A DNA stretch of 64,000 nucleotides from Megachile rotundata (GCF_050947335.1 NW_027473327.1:2418001-2482000), one strand, 5' to 3'; positions 1-11,299 are shown, counted from the stretch's first letter. Translations and numbers: made by a program. Notes: generated by a model not told the origin, from the letters alone.

Positions 1-180
1 TTGTGTGATTGTGATTGTATGACTGTGATTGTATGATTGTGATTGTATGATTGTGATTGTATGATTAGGATTGTGTGATTGTGATAGTATGATTGTGATT
101 GTATGATTGTGATTGTATGATTGTGATTGTATGATTGTGATTGTATGATTGTGATTGTATGATTGTGATTGTATGATTGT

Positions 181-214
181 ATTTGGGAGATTGTATTTTG
201 GAGATTGTAATTGT
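181..214 (+). repeat. Type A landmark: ATTTGGGAGATTGT + ATTTTGGAGATTGT + AATTGT
   Basis: This is the most divergent recurring variant in the array. Two adjacent 14-mers have the ATGATTGT half replaced by ATTTGGGA or ATTTTGGA, followed by a six-base AATTGT. With the preceding ATGATTGT it fills exactly three units, so register is kept. The same landmark precedes CG-unit runs at about 5,088, 5,872, 9,840, 12,632, 21,018, 24,839 (as TTTGCGAG), 47,527, 51,410 and 60,006. Confidence 0.9.
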
Positions 215-340
215 ATGATTGCGATTGTATGATTGCGATTGTATGATTGCGATTGTATGATTGCGATTGTATGATTGCGATTGTATGATTGCGATTGTAT
301 GATTGCGATTGTATGATTGCGATTGTATGATTGCGATTGT
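215..340 (+). repeat. Run of 9 CG-bearing units (ATGATTGCGATTGT)
   Basis: Nine consecutive units carry T to C at unit position 8, giving a CpG every 14 bp. The run follows immediately after a TTTGGGAG/TTTTGGAG landmark (181-214) and is followed by canonical units and the GATAATATG / GCGAATG landmark near 380. Confidence 0.95.
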
Positions 341-924
341 ATGATTGTGATTGTATGATTGTGATTGTATGATTGTGATAATATGATTGCGAATGTATGA
401 TTGTGATTGTATGTCTGTGATTGTATGTTTGTGATTGTATGCTTGCGATAGTATGATTGTGATTGTATGATTGTGATTGTATGATTGTGATTGCATGATT
501 GTGATTGTATGATTGAGATTGCATGATTTTGTATGTATGATTGTGATTGTATGATTGTGATTGTATGATTGTGATTGTATGATTGTGATTGTATGATTGT
601 GATAGTATGATTGTGATTGTATGATTGTGATTGTATGACAGTGATTGTATGATTGTGATCGTATGATTGTGATGGTATGATTGTGATAGTATGATTGTGA
701 TTGTATGATTGTGATTGTATGACTGTGATAGTATGATTGTGACTGTGCGATTGTGATTGTACGATTGTGATTGTACGATTGTGATTGTATGATTGTGATT
801 GTATGATTATGATGGAATGATTGTGATTGCATGATTGTGATTGTATGGTTGTGATTGCATGCCTTTGAATGTATGATTGTGATTGTATGATTGTGATTGT
901 ATGATTGTGATTGTCTGATTGTGA

Positions 925-1496
925 TTGTATGACTGTGATTGTATGATTGTGATTGTATGATTGTCATTGTATGATTATGATTGTATGATTGTGATTGCAT
1001 GATTGTGATTGTATGATTGAGATTGCATGATTTTGTATATATGATTGTGATTGTATGATTGTGATTGTATGATTGTGATTGTATGATTGTGATTGTATGA
1101 TTGTGATTGTATGATTGCGATTGTATGATTGTGATTGTATGATTGTAATTGTATGATTATGATTGTATGATTGTGATTGTATGATTGTGATGGTTTGATT
1201 GTGATTGTATGATTGCGATATTATGATTGTGATTGTATGATTGTGATTGTATGATAGCGATTGTATGATAGCGATTGTATGATTGTTATTGTATGATTAT
1301 GATTGTATGATTGTGATTGTATGATTACGATTGTATGGTTGTGATTGTATGATTGTGATTGTATGATTGTGATGGTATGATTGTGATTGTATGATTGTGA
1401 TTGTATGATTGTGATAGTATGATTGTGATTGTATGATTGTGATTGCGTGATTGTGATTGTATGATTGCGATTGTATGATTGTGATTGTATGATTGT
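925..1496 (+). repeat. 1,260-bp-spaced module, copy 1
   Basis: Bases 925-1,496 match 2,185-2,756 at an offset of exactly 1,260 bp (90 units). I see only a few substitutions, for example GATTG versus GACTG at 1,043/2,303 and at 1,002/2,262. The shared part spans GTCATTG, the GCATGATTTTGTATAT landmark, GTTTGATTG, GATATTATG, two GATAGCG units and GATTACG. After 1,496 the copies diverge. Confidence 0.85.
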
Positions 1497-2184
1497 GATT
1501 GTATGATTGTGATATTATGATTGTGATAGTATGACTGTGATTGTATGACTGTGATTGTATGATTGTGATTGTGTGATTGCGATTGTATGATTGCGATTGT
1601 ATGATTGTGATTGTATGATTGTGATTGTGTGATTGTGATTGTATGACTGTGATTGTATGATTGTGATTGTATGATTGTGATTGTATGATTAGGATTGTGT
1701 GATTGTGATAGTATGATTGTGATTGTATGATTGTGATTGTATGACTGTGATTGTATGTCTGTGATTGTATGATTGTGATTGTATGATTGTGATTGTATGA
1801 TTGTGATTGTATGATTCTGATAGTATGATTGTGATTGTATGATTGTGATTGTATGATTGTGATTGTATGATTGTATTTGGGAGATTGTATTTGGGAGATT
1901 GTAATTGTATGATTGCGATTGGATGATTGAGATTGTATGGTTGTGATTGTATGATCGTGACTGTATGATTGTGATAGTATGATTGTGATTGTATGATTGT
2001 GATTGTATGATTGTGATTGTATGACTGTGATTGTATGATTGTGATTGTGCGATTGTGATTGTACGATTGTGATTGTACGATTGTGATTGTACGATTATGA
2101 TTGTATGATTATGATTGTATGATTGTGATTGCATGATTGTGATTGTATGATTGTCATAGTATGATTGTGATTGTATGACTGTGA

Positions 2185-2756
2185 TTGTATGACTGTGATT
2201 GTATGATTGTGATTGTATGATTGTCATTGTATGATTATGATTGTATGATTGTGATTGCATGACTGTGATTGTATGATTGAGATTGCATGATTTTGTATAT
2301 ATGACTGTGATTGTATGATTGTGATTGTATGATTGTGATTGTATGATTGTGATTGTATGATTGTGATTGTATGATTGCGATTGTATGATTGTGATTGTAT
2401 GATTGTAATTGTATGATTATGATTGTATGATTGTGATTGTATGATTGTGATGGTTTGATTGTGATTGTATGATTGCGATATTATGATTGTGATTGTATGA
2501 TTGTGATTGTATGATAGCGATTGTATGATAGCGATTGTATGATTGTTATTGTATGATTATGATTGTATGATTGTGATTGTATGATTACGATTGTATGGTT
2601 GTGATTGTATGATTGTGATTGTATGATTGTGATGGTATGATTGTGATTGTATGATTGTGATTGTATGATTGTGATAGTATGATTGTGATTGTATGATTGT
2701 GATTGCGTGATTGTGATTGTATGATTGCGATTGTATGATTGTGATTGTATGATTGC
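2185..2756 (+). repeat. 1,260-bp-spaced module, copy 2
   Basis: This is the second copy of the 925-1,496 module. It ends in GCGATTGTATGACAGTG and TATCATTG, where copy 1 instead continues into GATATTATG. The same pair, again spaced 1,260 bp, occurs at 48,355 and 49,615. The D1 region at 10.7-11.3 kb has only one copy. Confidence 0.85.
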
Positions 2757-2919
2757 GATTGTATGACAGTGATTGTATCATTGTGATTGTATGATTGTGA
2801 TTGTATGATTGTGATTGTATGATTGTGATTGTATGATTGTGATTGTATGATTGTGATTGTATGATTGTGATTGTATGATTGTGATTGTATGATTGTGATT
2901 GTATGATTATGATTGTATG

Positions 2920-2975
2920 ATTGTGATTGTATTTGGGAGATTGTATTTTGGAGATTGTAATTGTAGGATTGCGAT
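2920..2975 (+). repeat. Type A landmark with 8-bp register slip
   Basis: Here a complete ATGATTGTGATTGT runs straight into ATTTGGGAG, whereas elsewhere ATGATTGT alone precedes it. The array register therefore shifts by 6 bp (equivalent to losing one ATGATTGT). The same slip occurs near 8,426, 11,511, 46,126 and 50,262. Confidence 0.85.
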
Positions 2976-3369
2976 TGTATGATTGTGATTGTATGATTGT
3001 GATAGTATGATTGTGATTGTATGATTGTGATTGTATGATTGTGATTGTATGACTGTGATTGTATGATTGTGATTGTGCGATTGTGATTGTACGATTGTGA
3101 TTGTACGATTGTGATTGTATGATTATGATTGTATGATTATGATTGTATGATTGTGATTGCATGATTGTGATTGTATGATTGTCATAGTATGATTGTGATT
3201 GTATGACTGTGATTTTATGACTGTGATTGTATGATTGTGATTGTATGATTGTCATTGTATGATTATGATTGTATGATTGTGATTGCATGATTGTGATTGT
3301 TTGATTGAGATTGCATGATTTTGTATATATGATTGTGATTGTATGATTGTGATTGTATGATTGTGATTG

Positions 3370-3900
3370 TATGATTATGATTGTATGATTGTGATTGTAT
3401 GATTGTGATTGTATGATTATGATTGTATGATTGTGATTGTATGATTGTATTTGGGAGATTGTATTTTGGAGATTGTAATTGTAGGATTGCGATTGTATGA
3501 TTGTGATTGTATGATTGTGATTGTATGACAGTGATTGTATCATTGTGATTGTATGATTGTGATTGTATGATTATGATTGTATGGTTGTGACTGTATGATT
3601 GTGATGGTATGATTGCGGTTGTATGATTGTGATTGTATGATTGTATTTGGGAGACTGTATTTTGGAGATTGTAATTGTATGATTGCGATTGTATGATTGT
3701 AATTGTATGATTGTGATTGTATGATTGTGATTGTATGATTGTGATTGTATGATTGTGATTGTATGATTGTAATTGTATGATTATGATTGTATGATTGTGA
3801 TTGTATGATTGTGATGGTTTGATTGTGATTGTATGATTGCGATATTATGATTGTGATTGTATGATTGTGATTGTATGATTGTGATTGTATGATAGCGATT
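3370..3900 (+). repeat. Array, mosaic segment with two type A landmarks
   Basis: Contains TTTGGGAG landmarks near 3,450 and 3,645 (the second with GAGACTG), AGGATTGCG, GACAGTG, TATCATTG and GCGGTTG. The cassette order TATCATTG, GATTATG, GGTTGTGACTG, GATGGTATG, GCGGTTG, TTTGGGAG also occurs near 8.51-8.66, 16.15-16.29, 19.27-19.41, 46.21-46.35 and 58.23-58.36 kb. Confidence 0.75.
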
Positions 3901-4500
3901 GTATGATTGTGATTGTATCATTATGATTCTACGATTGTGATTGTATGATTATGATTGTATGGTTGTGATTGTATGATTGTGATGGTATGATTGTGATTGT
4001 ATGATTGTGATTGCATGATTGTGATTGTATGATTCTGATAGTATGATTGTGATTGTATGATTGTGATTGTATGATTGTGATTGTATGATTGTATTTGGGA
4101 GATTGTATTTGGGAGATTGTAATTGTATGATTGCGATTGGATGATTGAGATTGTATGGTTGTGATTGTATGATCGTGATTGTATGATTGTGATAGTATGA
4201 TTGTGATTGTATGATTGTGATTGTATGATTGTGATTGTATGACTGTGATTGTATGATTGTGATTGTGCGATTGTGATTGTACGATTGTGATTGTACGATT
4301 GTGATTGTATGATTATGATTGTATGATTATGATTGTATGATTGTGATTGCATGATTGTGATTGTATGATTGTCATAGTATGATTGTGATTGTATGACTGT
4401 GATTGTATGACTGTGATTGTATGATTGTGATTCTATGATTGTCATTGTATGATTATGATTGTATGATTGTGATTGCATGATTGTGATTGTATGATTGATA
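3900..4500 (+). repeat. HOR cassette matching 19,650-20,250 and 58,590-59,200
   Basis: Starts with the rare TATCATTATGATTCTACG string (3,916), then GCATGATTG, GATTCTGATAG and a type B landmark (ATTTGGGAGATTGT twice). These are followed by GCGATTGGATG, GATTGAGATTG, GATCGTG, an ACG run and GTCATAG. The copy at 19,664 has the same order, and 42,959 starts a shorter version (CTATG instead of CTACG). Relative to 19.7 kb this copy has a private GATTCTATG near 4,431. Confidence 0.85.
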
Positions 4501-5075
4501 TTGCATGATTTTGTATATATGATTGTGATTGTATGATTGTGATTGTATGATTGTGATTGTATGATTGTGATTGTATGATTGTGATTGTATGATTGTGATT
4601 GTATGATTGTGATTGTATGATTGTGATTGTATGATTGTAATTGTATGATTATGATTGTATGATTGTGATTGTATGATTGGGATGGTTTGATTGTGATTGT
4701 ATGATTGCGATATTATGATTGTGATTGTATGATTGTGATTGTATGATAGCGATTGTATGATTGTTATTGTATGATTATGATTGTATGATTGTGATTGTAT
4801 GATTACGATTGTATGGTTGTGATTGTATGATTGTGATGGTATGATTGTGATTGTATGATTGTGATTGTATGATTGTGATAGTATGATTGTGATTGTATGA
4901 TTGTGATTGCGTGATTGTGATTGTATGATTGCGATTGTATGATTGTGATTGTATGATTGTGATTGTATGATTGTGATATTATGATTGTGATAGTATGACT
5001 GTGATTGTATGACTGTGATTGTATGATTGTGATTGTATGATTGTGATTGTATGATTGTGATTGTATGATTGTGAT
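4500..5075 (+). repeat. Array, GCATGATTTTGTATAT to GATATTATG segment
   Basis: Holds the GATATTGCATG variant of the GAGATTGCATG landmark (4,494-4,506), eight near-canonical units, GATTGGGATGGTTTG, GATATTATG, GATAGCG, GTTATTG, GATTACG and a GCGTG unit. It parallels 1,025-1,560 and 20,244-20,760. No other feature seen. Confidence 0.75.
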
Positions 5076-5405
5076 TGTATGATTGTATTTGGGAGATTGT
5101 ATTTTGAAGATTGTAATTGTATGATTGCGATTGTATGATTGCGATTGTATGATTGCGATTGTATGATTGCGATTGTATGATTGCGATTGTATGATTGCGA
5201 TTGTATGATTGCGATTGTATGATTGCGATTGTATGATTGTGATTGTATGATTGTGATTGTATGATTGTGATTGTATGATTGTGATAATATGATTGCGAAT
5301 GTATGATTTTGATTGTATGTCTGTGATTGTATGATTGTGATTGTATGATTGTGATTGTATGATTGTGATTGTATGATTCTGATAGTATGATTGTGATTGT
5401 ATGAT
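5075..5405 (+). repeat. Local 770/784-bp duplication, copy 1
   Basis: TTTGGGAG (5,088), eight CG units (5,121-5,232), GATAATATG, GCGAATG, and then GATTTTGATTG (5,303), TGTCTG and GATTCTGATAG. The GATTTTGATTG just before TGTCTG is shared only with the copy at 6,073, showing that these two stretches are sisters. The offset is 784 bp at TTTGGGAG and 770 bp after the run, because the second copy has one CG unit fewer. Confidence 0.88.
5121..5232 (+). repeat. Run of 8 CG-bearing units
   Basis: Eight ATGATTGCGATTGT units in a row follow a type A landmark carrying a private TTTTGAAGA. Confidence 0.95.
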
Positions 5406-5845
5406 TGTGATTGTATGATTGTGACTGTGCGATTGTGATTGTACGATTGTGATTGTACGATTGTGATTGTACGATTATGATTGTATGATTATGATTGTAT
5501 GACTGTGATTGTATGATTGTGATTGTATGATTGTGATTGTATGATAGCGATTGTATGATTGTGATTGTATCATTATGATTCTACGATTGTGATTGTATGA
5601 TTATGATTGTATGGTTGTGATTGTATGATTGTGATGGTATGATTGCGATTGTATGATTGTGATTGTATGATTGTGATTGTATGATTGTGATTGTATGACT
5701 GTGATTGTATGATTGTGATTGTATGATTGTGATTGTATGATTAGGATTGTGTGATTGTGATAGTATGATTGTGATTGTATGATTGTGATTGTATGATTGT
5801 GATTGTATGATTGTGATTGTATGATTGTGATTGTATGATTGTGAT
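5405..5845 (+). repeat. Array, ACG run, CTACG and GATTAGG landmarks
   Basis: Contains GACTGTGCG and ACG units (5,425-5,475), GATAGCG, TATCATTATGATTCTACG (about 5,566), GATGGTATG and GATTAGGATTGTG (5,731). No other feature seen. Confidence 0.75.
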
Positions 5846-6175
5846 TGTATGATTGTGATTGTATGATTGTATTTGGGAGATTGTATTTTGGAGATTGTAA
5901 TTGTATGATTGCGATTGTATGATTGCGATTGTATGATTGCGATTGTATGATTGCGATTGTATGATTGCGATTGTATGATTGCGATTGTATGATTGCGATT
6001 GTATGATTGTGATTGTATGATTGTGATTGTATGATTGTGATTGTATGATTGTGATAATATGATTGCGAATGTATGATTTTGATTGTATGTCTGTGATTGT
6101 ATGATTGTGATTGTATGATTGTGATTGTATGATTGTGATTGTATGATTCTGATAGTATGATTGTGATTGTATGAT
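5845..6175 (+). repeat. Local 770/784-bp duplication, copy 2
   Basis: Sister of 5,075-5,405. TTTGGGAG is at 5,872, there are seven CG units, and the shared private GATTTTGATTG is at 6,073. After the GATTCTGATAG landmark this copy runs on into a type B landmark, whereas copy 1 goes to an ACG run. Confidence 0.88.
5905..6002 (+). repeat. Run of 7 CG-bearing units
   Basis: Seven ATGATTGCGATTGT units, the shortest of the long CG runs in the window. Confidence 0.95.
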
Positions 6176-6590
6176 TGTGATTGTATGATTGTGATTGTAT
6201 GATTGTATTTGGGAGATTGTATTTGGGAGATTGTAATTGTATGATTGCGATTGGATGATTGAGATTGTATGGTTGTGATTGTATGATCGTGACTGTATGA
6301 TTGTGATAGTATGATTGTGATTGTATGATTGTGATTGTATGATTGTGATTGTATGACTGTGATTGTATGATTGTGATTGTGCGATTGTGATTGTACGATT
6401 GTGATTGTACGATTGTGATTGTACGATTATGATTGTATGATTATGATTGTATGATTGTGATTGCATGATTGTGATTGTATGATTGTCATAGTATGATTGT
6501 GATTGTATGACTGTGATTGTATGACTGTGATTGTATGATTGTGATTGTATGATTGTCATTGTATGATTATGATTGTATGATTGTGATTGT
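6175..6590 (+). repeat. Type B cassette with ACG run
   Basis: Type B landmark (TTTGGGAG twice, near 6,209 and 6,223), GCGATTGGATG, GATTGAGATTG, GATCGTGACTG, GTGCG followed by three ACG units (6,397-6,425), GATTATG pair, GCATG, GTCATAG, GACTG pair and GTCATTG. The same ordered cassette recurs at about 1.87-2.25, 12.98-13.34, 21.34-21.70, 26.03-26.40, 31.59-31.96, 49.21-49.57 and 60.33-60.69 kb. Confidence 0.85.
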
Positions 6591-7080
6591 ATGATTGTAT
6601 TTGGGAGATTGTGTTTTGGAGATTGTAATTGTATGATTGCGATTGTAAGATTGCGATTGTATGATTGTGATTGTATGATTGTGATTGTATGATTGTGATT
6701 GTATGATTGTGATTGTATGATTGTGATTGTATGATTGCGATTGTATGATTGTGATTGTATGATTGTAATTGTATGATTATGATTGTATGATTGTGATTGT
6801 ATGATTGTGATTGTATGACTGTGATTGTATGATTGTGATTGTGCGATTGTGATTGTACGATTGTGATTGTACGATTGTGATTGTATGATTGTGATTGTAT
6901 GATTATGATTGCATGATTGTGATAGTATGATTGTGATTGTAAGATTGTGATTGCATGACTGTGATTGTATGATTGTGATTGTATGATTATGATTGTATGA
7001 TTGTGATTGTATGATTGTAATGGTTTGATTGTGATTGTATGATTGCGATATTATGATTGTGATTGTATGATTGTGATTGT
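6590..7080 (+). repeat. Cassette with GTGTTTTGG variant, matching 24,200-24,676
   Basis: TTTGGGAGATTGTGTTTTGGAG at 6,600 is matched only at about 24,210 and 62,790. The AAGATTGCG that follows is shared too. The offset to the second copy is 17,610 bp at the start and 17,596 bp at GTAATGGTTTG (7,017 and 24,613), which is one unit of difference. The match ends where GTGGTTG appears at about 7,088. Confidence 0.85.
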
Positions 7081-7400
7081 ATGATTGTGGTTGTATGATT
7101 GTGATTGTATGATTGTATTTGGGAGATTGTGATTGTATGATTGTGATTGTATGATTGTGATTGCGTGATTGTGATTGTATGATTGCGATTGTATGATTGT
7201 GATTGTATGGTTGTGATTGTATGATTGTGATGGTATGATTGTGATTGTATGATTGCGATAGTATGATTGTGATTGTATGATTGTGATTGTATGATTGTGA
7301 TTGCATGATTGTGATTGTATGATTGAGATTGCATGATTTTGTATGTATGATTGTGATTGTATGATTGTGATTGTATGATTGTGATTGTATGATTGTGATT
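7080..7400 (+). repeat. Array, GTGGTTG and single TTTGGGAG variant
   Basis: Carries GTGGTTG, a landmark with only one TTTGGGAG (near 7,118, returning directly to GATTGTATG), GCGTG, GATGGTATG and GCATGATTTTGTATG (7,333). The same order is seen near 29.46-29.75 and 33.74-33.87 kb. Confidence 0.7.
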
Positions 7401-7849
7401 GTATGATTGTGATTGTATGATTGTGATAGTATGATTGTGATTGTATGATTGTGATTGTATGACAGTGATTGTATGATTGGGATCGTATGATTGTGATTGT
7501 ATGATTGTGATAGTATGATTGTGATTGTATGATTGTGATTGTATGACTGTGATTGTATGATTGTGACTGTGCGATTGTGATTGTACGATTGTGATTTTAC
7601 GATTGTGATTGTATGATTGTGATTGTATGATTATGATGGAATGATTGTGATTGCATGATTGTGATTGTACGATTGTGATTGCATGCTTTTGAATGTATGA
7701 TTGTGATTGTATGATTGTGATTGTATGATTGTGATTGTATGATTGTGATTGTATGATTGTGATTGTATGATTGTGATTGTATGATTGTGATTGTATGATT
7801 GTGATTGTATGATTGTGATTGTATGATTGTGATTGTATGATTGTGATTG

Positions 7850-8215
7850 TATGATTGTGCTAGTATGATTGTGATTGTATGATTGTGATTGTATGATTGT
7901 ATTTGGGAGATTGTATTTGGGAGATTGTAATTGTATGATTGCGATTGGATGATTGAGATTGTATGGTTGTGATTGTATGATCGTGATTGTATGATTGTGA
8001 TCGTATGATTGTGATTGTATGATTGTGATAGTATGATTGTGATTGTATGATTGTGACTGTATGACTGTGATTGTATGATTGTGACTGTGCGATTGTGATT
8101 GTACGATTGTGATTGTACGATTGTGATTGTATGATTGTGATTGTATGATTATGATGGAATGATTGTGATTGCATGATTGTGATTGTATGATTGTGATTGC
8201 ATGCTTTTGAATGTA
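7850..8215 (+). repeat. GTGCTAG cassette (about 0.36 kb)
   Basis: GTGCTAG, type B landmark, GCGATTGGATG, GATCGTG twice, GATAG, GACTG pair, GTGCG with ACG units, GATGGAATG, and closing GCATGCTTTTGAATG (8,199). Near-identical cassettes start at 17,474 (with a private AAGGTTG), 18,608, 45,572, 56,518 and 57,568. A shorter form starts at 23,228 and 61,810. Confidence 0.85.
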
Positions 8216-8404
8216 TGATTGTGATTGTATGATTGTGATTGTATGATTGTGATTGTATGATTGTGATTGTATGATTGTGCTAGTATGATTGTGATTGTAA
8301 GATTGTGATTGTATGACTGTGATTGTATGATTGTGATTGTATGATTGTGATTGTATGATTATGATTGTATGATTGTGATTGTATGATTGTGATTGTATGA
8401 TTAT

Positions 8405-8465
8405 GATTGTATGATTGTGATTGTATTTGGGAGATTGTATTTTGGAGATTGTAATTGTAGGATTG
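8405..8465 (+). repeat. Type A landmark with register slip
   Basis: A full 14-mer precedes TTTGGGAG near 8,427, shifting the array register by 6 bp. The slip is shared with 46,126 in D2. Related sites at 16,062, 18,106, 19,188, 55,232, 57,136 and 58,142 keep the normal register. Confidence 0.85.
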
Positions 8466-9872
8466 CGATTGTATGATTGTGATTGTATGATTGTGATTGT
8501 ATGACAGTTATTGTATCATTGTGATTGTATGATTGTGATTGTATGATTATGATTGTATGGTTGTGACTGTATGATTGTGATGGTATGATTGCGGTTGTAT
8601 GATTGTGATTGTATGATTGTATTTGGGAGATTGTATTTTGGAGATTGTAATTGTATGATTGCGATTGTATGATTGTAATTGTATGATTGTGATTGTATGA
8701 TTGTGATTGTATGATTGTGATTGTATGATTGTATTTGGGAGATTGTATTTGGGAGATTGTAATTGTATGATTGCGATTGGATGATTGAGATTGTATGGTT
8801 GTGATTGTATGATCGTGATTGTATGATTGTGATAGTATGATTGTGATTGTATGATTGTGATTGTATGATTGTGATTGTATGACTGTGATTGTATGATTGT
8901 GATTGTGCGATTGTGATTATACGGTTGTGATTGTACGATTGTGATTGTATGATTATGATTGTATGATTATGATTGTATGATTGTGATTGCATGATTGTGA
9001 TTGTATGATTGTCATAGTATGATTGTGATTGTATGACTGTGATTGTATGACTGTGATTGTATGATTGTGATTGTATGATTGTCATTGTATGATTATGATT
9101 GTATGATTGTGATTGCATGATTGTGATTGTATGATTGAGATTGCATGATTTTGTATATATGATTGTGATTGTATGATTGTGATTGTATGATTGTGATTGT
9201 ATGATTGTGATTGTATGATTGTGATTGTATGATTGTGATTGTATGATTGCGATTGTATGATTGTGATTGTATGATTGTGATTGTATGATAGCGATTGTAT
9301 GATAGCGATTGTATGATTGTTATTGTATGATTATGATTGTATGATTGTGATTGTATGATTACGATTGTATGGTTGTGATTGTATGATTGTGATTGTATGA
9401 TTGTGATGGTATGATTGTGATTGTATGATTGTGATTGTATGATTGTGATAGTATGATTGTGATTGTATGATTGTGATTGCGTGATTGTGATTGTATGATT
9501 GCGATTGTATGATTGTGATTGTATGATTGTGATTGTATGATTGTGATATTATGATTGTGATAGTATGACTGTGATTGTATGACTGTGATTGTATGATTGT
9601 GATTGTGTGATTGCGATTGTATGATTGCGATTGTATGATTGTGATTGTATGATTGTGATTGTGTGATTGTGATTGTATGACTGTGATTGTATGATTGTGA
9701 TTGTATGATTGTGATTGTATGATTAGGATTGTGTGATTGTGATAGTATGATTGTGATTGTATGATTGTGATTGTATGATTGTGATTGTATGATTGTGATT
9801 GTATGATTGTGATTGTATGATTGTGATTGTATGATTGTATTTGGGAGATTGTATTTTGGAGATTGTAATTGT

Positions 9873-9984
9873 ATGATTGCGATTGTATGATTGCGATTGT
9901 ATGATTGCGATTGTATGATTGCGATTGTATGATTGCGATTGTATGATTGCGATTGTATGATTGCGATTGTATGATTGCGATTGT
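9873..9984 (+). repeat. Run of 8 CG-bearing units
   Basis: Eight ATGATTGCGATTGT units after a type A landmark. The D2 counterpart at 47,559-47,670 also has eight, while the window-start counterpart (215-340) has nine. Confidence 0.95.
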
Positions 9985-10159
9985 ATGATTGTGATTGTAT
10001 GATTGTGATTGTATGATTGTGATAATATGATTGCGAATGTATGATTGTGATTGTATGTCTGTGATTGTATGTTTGTGATTGTATGCTTGCGATAGTATGA
10101 TTGTGATTGTATGATTGTGATTGTATGATTGTGATTGCATGATTGTGATTGTATGATTG

Positions 10160-11140
10160 AGATTGCATGATTTTGTATGTATGATTGTGATTGTATGATT
10201 GTGATTGTATGATTGTGATTGTATGATTGTGATTGTATGATTGTGATAGTATGATTGTGATTGTATGATTGTGATTGTATGACAGTGATTGTATGATTGT
10301 GATCGTATGATTGTGATGGTATGATTGTGATAGTATGATTGTGATTGTATGATTGTGATTGTATGACTGTGATAGTATGATTGTGACTGTGCGATTGTGA
10401 TTGTACGATTGTGATTGTACGATTGTGATTGTATGATTGTGATTGTATGATTATGATGGAATGATTGTGATTGCATGATTGTGATTGTATGGTTGTGATT
10501 GCATGCTTTTGAATGTATGATTGTGATTGTATGATTGTGATTGTATGATTGTGATTGTCTGATTGTGATTGTATGACTGTGATTGTATGATTGTGATTGT
10601 ATGATTGTCATTGTATGATTATGATTGTATGATTGTGATTGCATGATTGTGATTGTATGATTGAGATTGCATGATTTTGTATATATGATTGTGATTGTAT
10701 GATTGTGATTGTATGATTGTGATTGTATGATTGTGATTGTATGATTGTGATTGTATGATTGCGATTGTATGATTGTGATTGTATGATTGTAATTGTATGA
10801 TTATGATTGTATGATTGTGATTGTATGATTGTGATGGTTTGATTGTGATTGTATGATTGCGATATTATGATTGTGATTGTATGATTGTGATTGTATGATA
10901 GCGATTGTATGATAGCGATTGTATGATTGTTATTGTATGATTATGATTGTATGATTGTGATTGTATGATTACGATTGTATGGTTGTGATTGTATGATTGT
11001 GATTGTATGATTGTGATGGTATGATTGTGATTGTATGATTGTGATTGTATGATTGTGATAGTATGATTGTGATTGTATGATTGTGATTGCGTGATTGTGA
11101 TTGTATGATTGCGATTGTATGATTGTGATTGTATGATTGT
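10160..11140 (+). repeat. D1 copy of the 516-1,496 segment
   Basis: The landmarks GCATGATTTTGTATG (10,165), GATGGAATG, GCATGCTTTTGAATG (10,501), GCATGATTTTGTATAT and the GATATTATG / GATAGCG pair repeat those at 521-1,496 at an offset of about 9,644 bp. The window-start copy has GCATGCCTTTG at 857 where this copy has GCATGCTTTTG. Confidence 0.85.
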
Positions 11141-11299
11141 GATTGTATGATTGTGATATTATGATTGTGATAGTATGACTGTGATTGTATGACTGTGATT
11201 GTATGATTGTGATTGTGTGATTGCGATTGTATGATTGCGATTGTATGATTGTGATTGTATGATTGTGATTGCGTGATTGTGATTGTATGATTGCGATTG

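Larger units (their letters stand above)
1..3370 (+). repeat. HOR segment matching 47,345-50,700
   Basis: Landmarks recur in the same order in the later segment: GATTAGG at 65 and 47,409; GCATGATTTT at 521 and 47,851, 1,025 and 48,355, 2,285 and 49,615. The offset is 47,344 bp before the CG-unit run and 47,330 bp after it, because this copy has nine CG units and the later one eight. Similarity is lost near 3,370 / 50,700. The first 1.5 kb also matches 9,645-11,140 (offset 9,644 at the 521 landmark). Confidence 0.85.

Noticed and set aside
61..75. TTAGG within GATTAGGATTG as a telomeric repeat
   Set aside because: TTAGG appears once per GATTAGG landmark and never in tandem. It is a single substitution of the canonical GATTGTG unit.
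181..214. G-quadruplex from the TTTGGGAG tracts
   Set aside because: Each landmark holds at most two GGG tracts (type B) or one GGG and one GG (type A), too few for an intramolecular G-quadruplex. The canonical unit has no GG at all.
4488..4500. TGATTGAT, a PBX/HOX-like site, and GATTGG as an inverted CCAAT box
   Set aside because: Both arise from single-base variants of the repeat unit, and the surrounding array is made of close relatives. There is no promoter, gene or clustered context, so chance is the better explanation.
7850..8215. GTGCTAG/GCATGC cassettes as transposon ends or insertion sites
   Set aside because: They remain 14-bp units in register, with no terminal inverted repeats, no target-site duplications and no coding sequence. 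They are shared variant units of the HOR.
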